Source: JANMZR01 sp040385875 (GTDB lineage Bacteria > Bacteroidota > Bacteroidia > Cytophagales > Spirosomataceae). Taken from it: a stretch of DNA of 64,000 nt. Both the position numbers and the translations under genes were made by a program. This document shows, piece by piece, positions 26,999 to 35,556 of the stretch (its first letter is position 1; each line of letters starts with the position of its first letter). The DNA lies in the NCBI GenBank assembly GCA_040385875.1, contig JAZKGO010000024.1, positions 5,442 through 69,441 on the forward strand, written 5' to 3'. The notes under the pieces are model-generated. The model ran no database searches. It was not told where the DNA came from and saw only the letters and a program-made list of their open reading frames with translations.

Positions 26999-27832
26999 TT
27001 ACCCCAATGCAATTCTCTTGAAAGAGGAGATGGTTAATCCTTTTTGAGTTTGCTCCAACAATTGTTTAATTGTGATACTATTGTCTTTCACAAATTGCTG
27101 ATTAAGTAATGTATTTTCTTTGTAGAATTTGTCTAATCTACCCATTGCTATTTTTTCAAGCATGGCTTCAGGCTTTCCTTCTTGACGAGCTTGGTCTTTA
27201 CCTACCTCAATTTCACGCTCAATTGTAGTGGCGTCTACTCCATCTTTATCCAATGCAATTGGTTTCATTGCTGCTATTTGCATAGCAATGTCTTTACCAA
27301 CTTCCTCAATATCAGCCCCTTGAATGTTGTCAAAAGCAACCAAAACGCCTAATTTACCATTTGAATGTATGTAGGATACCACTTTTTCAGCGGTGATATT
27401 TTCATAAGCAGTTACCACCAATTTTTCACCTATTTTACCAGTAAACTCAATAATCGCTTCGCTGATAGGTTGGCCATTTGTGTTATGTGAGGCTAAAAGT
27501 TCATCAATTGAGCTTGGATTTTTCAAAACGGCAATTTCCATTAATGTATTGGCCAAATCTTTAAAATCATCTACTTTTGATACTGGCTCAGTCTCACAAG
27601 CAAAAGCTACTAATTTACCATTTTTATTATCTGCTGAAATCTGTGTAAGTACAATTCCTTCTGAAGTAGCGTTATCAGCTCTTTTTGCGGCTACTTTCTG
27701 GCCAGCTTTTCTAAGGATGTCCACTGCTGCTTCAAAGTCGCCATTGGCTTCTGTCAAAGCTTTTTTGCAGTCCATCATGCCTGCACCTGTCATTTGCCTT
27801 AATTTATTTACGTCTGCTGCTGTAATATTCAT
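26999..27832 (-). CDS. tsf: Translation elongation factor Ts
   Basis: 277 residues. EF-Ts recharges EF-Tu with GTP. The N-terminal UBA-like domain (VNKLRQMTGAGMMDCKKALTEA) and the following dimerisation region (GKLVAFACETEP) are typical. Last gene of the rplM-rpsI-rpsB-tsf group, separated from rpsB by a hairpin that can stop or reduce transcription before tsf. Confidence 0.97.
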   Translation of the reverse strand: MNITAADVNKLRQMTGAGMMDCKKALTEANGDFEAAVDILRKAGQKVAAKRADNATSEGIVLTQISADNKNGKLVAFACETEPVSKVDDFKDLANTLMEIAVLKNPSSIDELLASHNTNGQPISEAIIEFTGKIGEKLVVTAYENITAEKVVSYIHSNGKLGVLVAFDNIQGADIEEVGKDIAMQIAAMKPIALDKDGVDATTIEREIEVGKDQARQEGKPEAMLEKIAMGRLDKFYKENTLLNQQFVKDNSITIKQLLEQTQKGLTISSFKRIALG

Positions 27833-27875
27833 TTTGATAGAATTTAATTTTTTCTTTTTTCTTATTTTTAAAAAT

Positions 27876-27903
27876 AATAGCCCATAGATTTCTACGGGCT
27901 ATT
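27876..27903 (-). terminator. Intercistronic hairpin between rpsB and tsf
   Basis: AATAGCCC (27876-27883) pairs with GGGCTATT (27896-27903), with an inner TAG/CTA pairing and a small loop. On the minus strand it is followed by ATTTTTAAAAATAAG. It looks like a weak terminator or attenuator that could set the rpsB:tsf ratio. Confidence 0.7.
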
Positions 27904-27943
27904 AATAGGTTTAATTTTTATTGGATAAAAATTACAATTATTT

Positions 27944-28756
27944 TTAAGCCTCTTCTTCAGCTTCTTTCGACAATTTGGCTACTTTCTTTGCAATTTCCTC
28001 TTCTTCAACATCTACTGCTTTCTTTGCTTCTTCTTCTTCTGCCAATTTAGCATCGTCTTTATCTTGCTTACGTTCCATCAAACCTTCTTCAATTGCCTTA
28101 CCTATGGTTAAAGTAATGAGTGAAATTGATTTGTATGCATCGTCATTCGCTGGAATTGGGAAATCAACTAAATCAGGATTTGAATTGGTATCACACATTG
28201 CAAATACTGGTATACCCAATCTTTTTGCTTCGGCAACCGCAATATGCTCACGTTTCACATCAATCACAAAAAGTGCAGCGGGCAAGCGAGTAAGCTCAGT
28301 AATTCCGCCTAATACTCTTTCTAATTTTGTTTTTTCACGCTCCATCATTAAGCGCTCACGTTTCGCTAAACCTGAAGCAGTAGCTTCATCTTTCAACATT
28401 TTGTCGATAGTCGACATCTTTTTGATTGATTTACGAACAGTGGCAAAGTTTGTAAGCATTCCGCCCAACCAACGGTCAGTTACGTAAGGCATTTTCAAAC
28501 GACCAGCTTCTTCTGAAACGATTTCTTGAGCTTGTTTTTTGGTAGCGACAAACATAACTTTACGTCCAGAACGTACAATACCTTTCATGGCATTGGCGGC
28601 ATCTTCAAGAGCAGTAACAGTTTTGTTCAAATCAAGGATATGAATCCCGTTTTTCTCCATGAAAATATATGGAGCCATACGGGGATCCCATTTACGGGTA
28701 AGGTGACCAAAATGAACACCTGCGTCTAATAATTCTTTGTATTGTACTTGAGCCAT
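27944..28756 (-). CDS. rpsB: 30S ribosomal protein S2
   Basis: 270 residues. The S2 core is clear: LLDAGVHFGHLTRKWDPRM at the start, MFVATKKQAQEIV, VTDRWLGGMLTNF and PVFAMCDTNSNPD. The final 35 residues are an acidic and lysine-rich, probably disordered tail (EEEEAKKAVDVEEEE). Followed by tsf, the conserved rpsB-tsf pair, and preceded by a hairpin in its leader. Confidence 0.97.
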   Translation of the reverse strand: MAQVQYKELLDAGVHFGHLTRKWDPRMAPYIFMEKNGIHILDLNKTVTALEDAANAMKGIVRSGRKVMFVATKKQAQEIVSEEAGRLKMPYVTDRWLGGMLTNFATVRKSIKKMSTIDKMLKDEATASGLAKRERLMMEREKTKLERVLGGITELTRLPAALFVIDVKREHIAVAEAKRLGIPVFAMCDTNSNPDLVDFPIPANDDAYKSISLITLTIGKAIEEGLMERKQDKDDAKLAEEEEAKKAVDVEEEEIAKKVAKLSKEAEEEA

Positions 28757-28789
28757 TTTTGTGTTTTGTTAAAAAAATATGAAAAATTG

Positions 28790-28822
28790 GCATAAAGCAT
28801 CGGCTTCAATCAAGCTTTATGC
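28790..28822 (-). promoter_or_regulatory. Hairpin in the rpsI-rpsB intergenic leader
   Basis: A perfect 9-bp stem GCATAAAGC (28790-28798) / GCTTTATGC (28814-28822) with a 15-nt loop, 34 nt before the rpsB start and followed on the minus strand by AATTTTTC and a T-run. It may be an attenuator, or part of an S2 autoregulatory leader; it is placed well for either. Confidence 0.5.
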
Positions 28823-28909
28823 ACTAAAAAATACTTGTTTATTGTACTCAGAAATAATTTGAGAATACAATTGTTTTGATAATCTCGGAATAGGGCAAGC
28901 CCCAAAATA

Positions 28910-29296
28910 TTATCTTTTCGAGAATTGGAATTTACGACGTGCTTTACGACGGCCTGGCTTTTTACGCTCAACCATACGTGGGTCACGAGTAAGAAATCCT
29001 TCTTTCTTAAGAGCTGGGCGATTCTCCAAATTGATTCCAGATAATGCACGAGAAATAGCTAAACGAATCGCTTCAGCTTGTCCTTTAATGCCACCACCAT
29101 CTACATTTACTTTTAGGTCATAACTACCTAATTGATCGATCAATGCAAATGGTTGATTTACAATAATTTGAAGAATTTCTGAAGGAAAATATTCTTTAAA
29201 TTCTCTTCCGTTTACCGTAATGGCTCCTTTGCCAGGTACCATATTAATACGAGCAACGGCTGTTTTTCTTCTTCCTAATGTTCTAGTTACTTCCAT
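28910..29296 (-). CDS. rpsI: 30S ribosomal protein S9
   Basis: 128 residues. Opens with TLGRRKTAVARINMVPGKG, has GGGIKGQAEAIRLAISRAL in the centre, and ends in the canonical FSKR tail that reaches the P-site tRNA. Directly follows rplM (30 nt). Confidence 0.97.
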   Translation of the reverse strand: MEVTRTLGRRKTAVARINMVPGKGAITVNGREFKEYFPSEILQIIVNQPFALIDQLGSYDLKVNVDGGGIKGQAEAIRLAISRALSGINLENRPALKKEGFLTRDPRMVERKKPGRRKARRKFQFSKR

Positions 29297-29326
29297 TTTA
29301 TATTATTGAAAATATTTTTAATTTTC

Positions 29327-29770
29327 TTAAAATTTTAATTCTACTGGTTGTTGGGCCTCATGAGGGTGAGCTGTACCTGCATATACATATAGATTAGTAT
29401 ATAATTTACTTCCCAATCTGTTTTTAGGTAACATGCCTTTCACGGCGGCCTCAACTACCCCTCTAGGGTTTTTAGTGAGTACTTCACGTGGAGTACGGAA
29501 GCGCTGCCCACCTGGGTAGCCAGTATGACGGATGTAAACTTTATCGTCCATTTTTTTACCAGTAAGACGAATCTTTTCGGCATTAATTACGATTACGTTA
29601 TCACCACAATCAACATGTGGAGTGTAATTTGGCTTATGTTTGCCACGAATTACCTTTGCGATTTCAGACGATAAACGTCCTAGAACTTGATTTTCAGCAT
29701 CAACAATTACCCATCCTTTTTGAACGGTAGCTTTGTTGGCAGAAATGGTTTTGTAACTTAAATTATCCAC
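29327..29770 (-). CDS. rplM: 50S ribosomal protein L13
   Basis: 147 residues. Contains WVIVDAENQVLGRLSSEIA, GDNVIVINAEKIRLTGKK and RHTGYPGGQR, all standard for L13. First gene of the rplM-rpsI-rpsB-tsf group, read from the promoter at 29882-29913 with a leader of roughly 105 nt. Confidence 0.97.
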   Translation of the reverse strand: MDNLSYKTISANKATVQKGWVIVDAENQVLGRLSSEIAKVIRGKHKPNYTPHVDCGDNVIVINAEKIRLTGKKMDDKVYIRHTGYPGGQRFRTPREVLTKNPRGVVEAAVKGMLPKNRLGSKLYTNLYVYAGTAHPHEAQQPVELKF

Positions 29771-29881
29771 TTTGTTATTTTTTTAAATAGTCAATCTATT
29801 TATATTACGGAATTATACAAATACTTGACAGTTTTAGACCTGTTTTTCAAATTTCACGGGCATGTCGTTGAAAACGGAGTG

Positions 29882-29913
29882 CAAAGATATGGAAATCATT
29901 TTTTATTTACAAA
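29882..29913 (-). promoter_or_regulatory. rplM: Bacteroidota-type promoter of the rplM operon
   Basis: On the minus strand a -7 box TATCTTTG (29882-29889) fits TAnnTTTG, with a -33 TTTG (29910-29913) 20 nt upstream. The implied leader before the rplM ATG at 29770 is about 105 nt, long enough for ribosomal-protein feedback control. Confidence 0.78.
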
Positions 29914-30017
29914 TAAGGTCTTGATTTTTATTGGATTAGATTGAAAAAAGTATTTCAAATCCTTTTGATTCAGCTCAAAAATTTATTTGAATAAAATGGG
30001 TACAAGAAAAAGTGGGT

Positions 30018-30965
30018 TTAAAAGTTTATTTTTTCATGGATAATGTATTCAGGTCTTCCTTTTATTTCGTCAAAGACATTGCCTAAATATTCACCTAAAA
30101 CCCCGATGGTGATCAGCTGAACTCCTCCGAAAAATATGATAGAAATGATAATAGAAGGCCAGCCAGAAACGACAGTATCGGGCCTAAAATAGAGGCCAGA
30201 AATTACATAAATGCCTAATAGCAACCCAACTAACAGGCTTAAAAACCCAAGTGCTAGTGCAATTTTCAACGGCTTTTTACTAAAATAAAGCATGCTTGTG
30301 GAGGCAAACTTTATCATTTTTGAGAGCGGGTATTTTGTTTCCCCAGCAAATCGTTCCTCACGCTTATATAGAATAGGCACTTGCTTGAAGCCCACCCAAC
30401 TTATTAAGCCACGAATGTATTTATTTTTTTCAGGCAGATTTTTGAATGCCTCAATCACATGCTTATCAATCAGTCTAAAGTCACCAGTGTCAACTGGCAG
30501 CGGAGTGTCAGACAAATAGTTGATGGTTCGGTAAAATAGTTTTGCGGTTAACTTTTTAAAGAACGTTTCTCCTTCTCGACTCTCTCTTTGGCCATAAACT
30601 ACATTGGCATTTTCCTCAATATGTTTTTGTACCATAGCGGGGAATAGCTCAGGAGGATCCTGCAAGTCTGCATCGATAATAATCGCCAAATCACCATTGC
30701 AGGCTGAAACGCCAGCTGTTACCGCTGGTTGGTGGCCAAAATTTCTAGAGAAATTGATTATTTTAACAGTTTTATCTTTATCAGCAATGCTTTTTAAAAT
30801 GTTCAGAGTATTGTCTTTACTACCATCATTGATAAAAATTATTTCATAGCCCTGATGCTCAAAGCTATTCATCACTTTATTTGTTCTTTGGTAAGTTTCA
30901 GCTATAACCTGGTCTTCATTATAACAGGGAATAATAATCGAAATGAATAAATTTTTCTGTTCCAT
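30018..30965 (-). CDS. Family 2 glycosyltransferase, GtrB/DPM-like, with two membrane helices
   Basis: 315 residues. Soluble GT2 domain (SIIIPCYNEDQVIAETY near 9, INDGSKDNT, the metal-binding IDADLQDPPEL near 97, and a VDTGDFRLID segment) followed by two C-terminal membrane helices (about 232-255 and 270-292). This is the layout of GtrB/ArnC-type enzymes that move a sugar from a nucleotide donor to undecaprenyl phosphate at the inner membrane. Lies 3 nt after ileS on the same strand. Confidence 0.88.
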   Translation of the reverse strand: MEQKNLFISIIIPCYNEDQVIAETYQRTNKVMNSFEHQGYEIIFINDGSKDNTLNILKSIADKDKTVKIINFSRNFGHQPAVTAGVSACNGDLAIIIDADLQDPPELFPAMVQKHIEENANVVYGQRESREGETFFKKLTAKLFYRTINYLSDTPLPVDTGDFRLIDKHVIEAFKNLPEKNKYIRGLISWVGFKQVPILYKREERFAGETKYPLSKMIKFASTSMLYFSKKPLKIALALGFLSLLVGLLLGIYVISGLYFRPDTVVSGWPSIIISIIFFGGVQLITIGVLGEYLGNVFDEIKGRPEYIIHEKINF

Positions 30966-30968
30966 TAT

Positions 30969-33900
30969 TTATTTATTAGCCACAATAATATTCCATTTTA
31001 ATACAATTTCATCCATTTCAACTTCCACAAAGTCACTTAATGATTCCACAATCTCTAAAGTATTGGCTTGAACTTCTGTTGAAATATACTCTTTGAAAGC
31101 AATCACGCCTTCTGTTATATCTGGATTGGTATTCAAAAGCTGAATATTTATTTTGTCAGTCACCTCAAAGCCTGTATCTTTTCTGAAATTTTGAACACGA
31201 TTTACAAAATCTCTTGCAATTCCTTCTTGCTTTAAAATGGGGCTAATTTCAATATCCAAAGCTACAATTAAATCGTTTTCTTTGGCAGAAATAAATCCTG
31301 GAAGGTCTTCAGTAATGATTTCCACATCATCCAAATGAATTCTAAATTGGTGCGCCGAATCGTCTGAATTTGGAACTAAAAATTCTGATGTAGTTTCCAA
31401 AGTCGCCAAATCGGCTTCGGTCATATTTTGAATGGCCGCTGCTACAAACTTCATGTCCTTTCCAAAATGCGGACCCAAAGTTTTGAAATTGGGCTTTACT
31501 TTTTTTGAAAGTACACCAGAAGCATCTGATAAATATTCAATTTCTTTAATATTTACCTCAGTTTTAATAATATCCTCCATCGAACTTATTTGCTTCCGAA
31601 TTTTCTTGCTCAAAACAGGTATTAATATTTTGGCGAGTGGTTGTCGCACTTTTAATCGATTTGCTTTTCTCATTGAGTGTACAAGTGAGCAAATTCTCTG
31701 TGCCAATTCCATTGATTCTTCCAAATTTTGGTCAATCCAGTTTAACTCAACCGATTGAAAATCAGTTAAATGAACAGACGTTGCCGCCAATGGCGTTGAT
31801 TTTTCAATCGCTAACTTTCTATTGTGATCAGTCATGTTTTTGTATAACCAATCGGCATAAAAAGGGGCAATCGGGGCCATCAATTGAGCTACAGACACCA
31901 AACAATGTTGCAAGGTTTCGTATGCACCTTTTTTATCGTCAGTCATTTGCCCCATCCAAAAGCGTCTCCTGCCCAATCGTACATACCAGTTTGAAAGATG
32001 GTCTGTCACAAATTCTTGAATGGCACGCCCAGCCTTTGTGGGCTCATAATCTGCATAAGATTCGTCTACATTTTTTATCAAACTTTGCAATTTCGAGATA
32101 ATCCAACGGTCTAATTCGCTTAGTTTTTCAATAGGCAATCTATCGAATTCATTCAATTTATAATTGTCCAAATTAGCATAAAGAGCGAAGAAATTGTAAG
32201 TGTTGGTGAGTGTGCCAAAAAATTTATTGCGCACTTCTGTAATGCCAGCCAAATCAAACTTTAGATTGTCCCAGGGCTGGGCATTCGTGATCATATACCA
32301 ACGGGTTGGATCCGCTCCATATTTTTTCAAAGTCTCAAAAGGATCTACTGCATTGCCCAATCTTTTGGACATTTTATTGCCATTTTTATCCAAAACAAGG
32401 CCCGTAGAAACTACATTTTTGAAAGCCACCGAATCAGAAACCATGGCTGAAATGGCATGCAAAGTAAAAAACCAGCCACGGGTTTGGTCCACACCTTCGG
32501 ATATAAAGTCAGCGGGGTAGGCTCCTGAGGCTATTTTTGTTCCTCCATCGGGGGTTAGAGGGCTGTTTTCAAATGGGTAATGCCATTGGGCATAAGGCAT
32601 TGCTCCTGAATCAAACCACACATCAATTAGGTCAGTTTCACGGATCATTAATTTGCCAGAAGCTGAAACTAGGTAAATTTCATCAACAAATGGGCGGTGG
32701 AGGTCGAAAGAGCTTGAAAGAACCTCACCCCCAGCCCCTCTCCTGTTGAGAGGGGAGCCAGCTTTCGGACTTTCCATTTCTTTTGACTCATTCAGTTTTT
32801 GCTGTATTTGTTTTGAGACATTCTCTTTATTTTTTAACACCTCATCGTTAGAAAATCTAATCACTTGAAATCCTTCACTATTTAGGAATTCGGTTCTTGC
32901 TTTATCGTATTCAGGATTGTCATTTATTTGATGAATTTCTCCATCAATTTCAATCACTAATTGTTTCGAAATACAGACAAAATCAACAATATATTGGCCA
33001 ATAGTATGTTGGCGACGGAATTTGAAACCTAAATTATTATTTCGAACTAATTCCCAAATAATTCTTTCGGTTTCAGTTTGATTTTTGCGATTTTCTTGTG
33101 CAAAAGGTTTTAAAATTTTCCAGTTCTTGTGATCACTTGTAAAAACATGGGAGGCAACGCTCCCCTCTCCATTGGAGTGGGGTTGGGGGTGAGGTAAAAT
33201 CGATGCCTCATACCTTTCCAAAAACAACAGATTCTTTTCCCTCTGTTGCTCACTCAAAACGTCATCCTTTAAAGCATGTTTTACTGATGAAACCAACTCC
33301 TCAACTGACCCGATGCATACCTCCTCGTGGTCATCAGATCTCCAAATTGGTAGCGGTGTGCCCCAATAACGTGACCGAGAAAGATTCCAATCTACCAAAT
33401 TTTCAAGCCAATTACCAAAGCGGCCTGTTCCAGTACTTTCAGGTTTCCAATTGATGGTTTTGTTGAGTTCAATTAATTTATCTTTTATAGCTGTAGTGCG
33501 GATGAACCAGGAATCCAGGGGATAATATAAAACCGGCTTATCAGTTCGCCAGCAATGTGGGTAAGTATGCTCGTAACGTTGTACATTGAAGGCTTTGTTT
33601 TCTGTCTTTAATTTTATTGCAATACGCTCATCAACAGATAGATACTTATCTCGGCCTTGCCTCTTACGTTCAATTTCTTTTTCTTCCTCTGTCAAATAAG
33701 CTTCTTTTACATATTCATGGGCATAATCTGCTACTTCAGCCACAAACTTGCCTCGTAAATCTACCAAAGGCACATCTTTGCCATTTTCATCTTTCACCAT
33801 TATTGGTGGTACACCGTTTTGCTGGGCTACTTTAAAGTCGTCGGCACCGAACGTTGGGGCAGTGTGCACTACACCTGTTCCGTCTTCGGTAGTAACAAAA

Positions 33901-34946
33901 TCACCAATGATGATACGAAAAGCACCTTTATTAGCTCCCCCATCAGGGAAAGGTGGGGCTACATATGGCATTAATTGTTCGTATTCAACTCCTTCTAATT
34001 CAGAACCTTTTACATTTGAAATAATTTTCCAAGGAATTATTTTGTCACCTCCTTTATAGCTTTCGAAATCACCCTCTTTACCGTTTTCATGGAATTGCTT
34101 AGTTACTAAATCTTTTGCCAAAATTACATTTATGGGCAAATAGGTATAGGGATTGTAAGTTTTAACTATAGCATATTCAATGTTTTTGCCAACAGTTAGG
34201 GCTGAGTTTGAAGGTAAAGTCCATGGAGTGGTTGTCCAGGCTAAAATGAAAGTTTCTCCCCAACTTTGGTTTGAATAAAGAAATTCTGATTGACTATTTT
34301 TTATTACCTTAAACTGTGCAGTAATCGAAGTATCTTTTACATCCTGATAGGTGCCAGGCATGTTCAATTCATGAGAACTTAAACCTGTTCCCGCAGCTGG
34401 AGAATAGGGTTGAATGGTATAACCTTTATAGAGTAAGCCCTTGTTATACAATGTTTTAAGCAAATACCAAACCGACTCAATATAATTGTTTTCGTAGGTA
34501 ACGTAAGGCTTCTCCATGTCCACCCAATAGCCCATTTTATCGGTCATTTCTTGCCACTGGTCAGTGAAGCGCATCACTGTTTCACGGCATTTCTGGTTAT
34601 ACTCCTCAACTGAGATTGTTTTGCCAATATCCTCTTTGGTAATTCCCAATTCCTTTTCTACTTGCAATTCAATTGGTAGGCCATGTGTATCCCAACCGCC
34701 TTTTCGGTAAACTTGCTTCCCCTTAAGTGTCTGATATCTGCAAAAAATATCCTTGATTGCCCGTGCCATCACATGGTGAATACCGGGTGTGCCATTTGCC
34801 GAAGGAGGCCCTTCATAAAAAGTGAAAGTTGGCTTGCCCTCACGGGTACTTATCGACTTCTCAAATATATTTTCATCTTCCCAAAAAGAGAGTATTTCAT
34901 CAGCAATTTGGGCGTAATCTACTTGTTTGTATTCTTTAAAATTCAT
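30969..34946 (-). CDS. ileS: Isoleucyl-tRNA synthetase carrying an in-frame DUF559 insertion
   Basis: 1325 residues; without the insert, about 1167, close to the Bacteroidota size. Charges tRNA-Ile. Class I marks: PPSANGTPGIHHV (HIGH equivalent) near 47, GGWDTHGLPIE, editing-domain TTTPWTLPSN and TEDGTGVVHTAP, and NKMSKRLGN after the insert. Residues 584-742 are foreign: proline/glycine-rich ends (LPHPQPHSNGEGS ... GSPLNRRGAGGEV) flank an endonuclease-fold DUF559 domain. The insert falls in a linker just before FDLHRPFVDEIYLVS, so the catalytic parts are intact and the enzyme could fold around it. Two shorter palindrome-like stretches also occur in the gene. Confidence 0.95.
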   Translation of the reverse strand: MNFKEYKQVDYAQIADEILSFWEDENIFEKSISTREGKPTFTFYEGPPSANGTPGIHHVMARAIKDIFCRYQTLKGKQVYRKGGWDTHGLPIELQVEKELGITKEDIGKTISVEEYNQKCRETVMRFTDQWQEMTDKMGYWVDMEKPYVTYENNYIESVWYLLKTLYNKGLLYKGYTIQPYSPAAGTGLSSHELNMPGTYQDVKDTSITAQFKVIKNSQSEFLYSNQSWGETFILAWTTTPWTLPSNSALTVGKNIEYAIVKTYNPYTYLPINVILAKDLVTKQFHENGKEGDFESYKGGDKIIPWKIISNVKGSELEGVEYEQLMPYVAPPFPDGGANKGAFRIIIGDFVTTEDGTGVVHTAPTFGADDFKVAQQNGVPPIMVKDENGKDVPLVDLRGKFVAEVADYAHEYVKEAYLTEEEKEIERKRQGRDKYLSVDERIAIKLKTENKAFNVQRYEHTYPHCWRTDKPVLYYPLDSWFIRTTAIKDKLIELNKTINWKPESTGTGRFGNWLENLVDWNLSRSRYWGTPLPIWRSDDHEEVCIGSVEELVSSVKHALKDDVLSEQQREKNLLFLERYEASILPHPQPHSNGEGSVASHVFTSDHKNWKILKPFAQENRKNQTETERIIWELVRNNNLGFKFRRQHTIGQYIVDFVCISKQLVIEIDGEIHQINDNPEYDKARTEFLNSEGFQVIRFSNDEVLKNKENVSKQIQQKLNESKEMESPKAGSPLNRRGAGGEVLSSSFDLHRPFVDEIYLVSASGKLMIRETDLIDVWFDSGAMPYAQWHYPFENSPLTPDGGTKIASGAYPADFISEGVDQTRGWFFTLHAISAMVSDSVAFKNVVSTGLVLDKNGNKMSKRLGNAVDPFETLKKYGADPTRWYMITNAQPWDNLKFDLAGITEVRNKFFGTLTNTYNFFALYANLDNYKLNEFDRLPIEKLSELDRWIISKLQSLIKNVDESYADYEPTKAGRAIQEFVTDHLSNWYVRLGRRRFWMGQMTDDKKGAYETLQHCLVSVAQLMAPIAPFYADWLYKNMTDHNRKLAIEKSTPLAATSVHLTDFQSVELNWIDQNLEESMELAQRICSLVHSMRKANRLKVRQPLAKILIPVLSKKIRKQISSMEDIIKTEVNIKEIEYLSDASGVLSKKVKPNFKTLGPHFGKDMKFVAAAIQNMTEADLATLETTSEFLVPNSDDSAHQFRIHLDDVEIITEDLPGFISAKENDLIVALDIEISPILKQEGIARDFVNRVQNFRKDTGFEVTDKINIQLLNTNPDITEGVIAFKEYISTEVQANTLEIVESLSDFVEVEMDEIVLKWNIIVANK
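32539..32565 (-). repeat. Possible degenerate palindromic insertion in ileS (SPLTPDGGT)
   Basis: GC-rich stretch with CCTC...GAGG-type pairing that encodes SPLTPDGGT in IleS, in a place where the family normally has a shorter linker before the FPADFIxEGVDQTRGW motif. It may be an old relative of the palindromes above; low certainty without an alignment. Confidence 0.35.
32722..32758 (-). repeat. Terminal inverted repeat, ileS-3' side of the element
   Basis: 37 bp beginning ACCTCACCCCCAGCCCC on the plus strand. It is itself a palindrome, CCCCTCTC / GAGAGGGG around CTGTT, and mirrors the repeat at 33159-33195. Confidence 0.88.
33159..33195 (-). repeat. Terminal inverted repeat, ileS-5' side of the element
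   Basis: 37 bp, the reverse complement of 32722-32758 with five differences. It also folds on itself (CTCC...GGAG with flanking CCCC/GGGG). In ileS it encodes LPHPQPHSNGEGS. Confidence 0.88.
33934..33960 (-). repeat. Possible degenerate palindromic insertion in ileS (APPFPDGGA)
   Basis: GCTCCCCC ... GGTGGGGCT flanks a short centre and encodes APPFPDGGA in the editing domain, before AFRIIIGDFVTTEDGTG, where related enzymes usually have a shorter loop. Pairing is imperfect. Confidence 0.35.
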
Positions 34947-35136
34947 AATGGGCTATAAGCTTTTAGCATTAAGCTTTAAAATTCAAGAGTAAATTAATCA
35001 ATCAACTTTTTATTTTGATTAAACCACAAAATTACGATAATTGGCTGGGTTTTGGAAAAAAAAGTAAAATTCCAGAACCTTTCCAACGTTTTCATTAAAA
35101 AAACGGTCATTTGATTAATTAGATAATAATAGATTC

Positions 35137-35550
35137 ATGAAAAAAATAGCGATTAGTATTGGAATCATCCTTATTTGTATGTCGTGTAAAAATGACTTGG
35201 TAAATCCTGAAAAATTGGTTGGGAAATGGAGTCATACCTACTATATAAAAGATAAAGATCAGAATGGGAATTGGAGTGACTGGCATCAAATAAATACTTT
35301 AGTAGCTTTGCCTACTTTGGAATTTACTTCTAATGGAAAAATTTTGTGGGAGGGTAAACCTGCCACAAATTGTTGTCAATATTTATCTTATACCATAGAT
35401 AATGAGGTTATTAAACTCAGTGAATTGACACCCGCAAGTGCAGCCTGTGATTGTGTATTATGTGATTCCTGGAAACTTGAAAAGCTTACAGAAGAAACCT
35501 TGGAAATTGACTTGTGTTACATTCAAGCCAGATATGTAAGGTTGAAATAG
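35137..35550 (+). CDS. Small cysteine-rich lipoprotein, lipocalin-like
   Basis: 137 residues with a lipoprotein signal (MKKIAISIGIILICMSC, cysteine 17). The mature part opens KLVGKWSHTYY and has the WxxxxxxF strand rhythm of lipocalin-like lipoproteins. It holds unusual cysteine clusters, NCCQY and CDCVLCDSW, plus a late LCYIQ, which may form disulfides or bind metal. Family not recognised. Divergent from ileS and convergent with the GT2 gene. Confidence 0.7.
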   Translation: MKKIAISIGIILICMSCKNDLVNPEKLVGKWSHTYYIKDKDQNGNWSDWHQINTLVALPTLEFTSNGKILWEGKPATNCCQYLSYTIDNEVIKLSELTPASAACDCVLCDSWKLEKLTEETLEIDLCYIQARYVRLK

Positions 35551-35556
35551 CTTATT

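Larger units (their letters stand above)
32722..33195 (-). mobile_element. DUF559-encoding palindrome-bounded element inserted in ileS
   Basis: 474 bp (158 codons exactly), so removal restores the ileS frame. It is bounded by 37-bp inverted repeats (32 of 37 matching) and encodes one DUF559 domain: KPFAQENRKNQTETERIIWELV, FKFRRQHTIGQYIVDFVC, QLVIEIDGEIH and FQVIRFSNDEVL. DUF559 has the Vsr/PD-(D/E)xK nuclease-like fold; the conserved E, D and ExDGE residues are all present. There is no stop codon and no independent start: the domain is translated as part of IleS. I see no clear target-site duplication. Whether the domain cuts DNA, or is spliced out or cleaved, is not known. Confidence 0.85.

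Noticed and set aside
26999..29770. Plus-strand open frames over the ribosomal-protein genes
   Set aside because: Shadow frames of rplM, rpsI, rpsB and tsf with no family features.
32722..33195. Intein in IleS
   Set aside because: No Cys/Ser at the start, no His-Asn at the end and no Hint-domain blocks; the ends are palindromic Pro/Gly-rich repeats.
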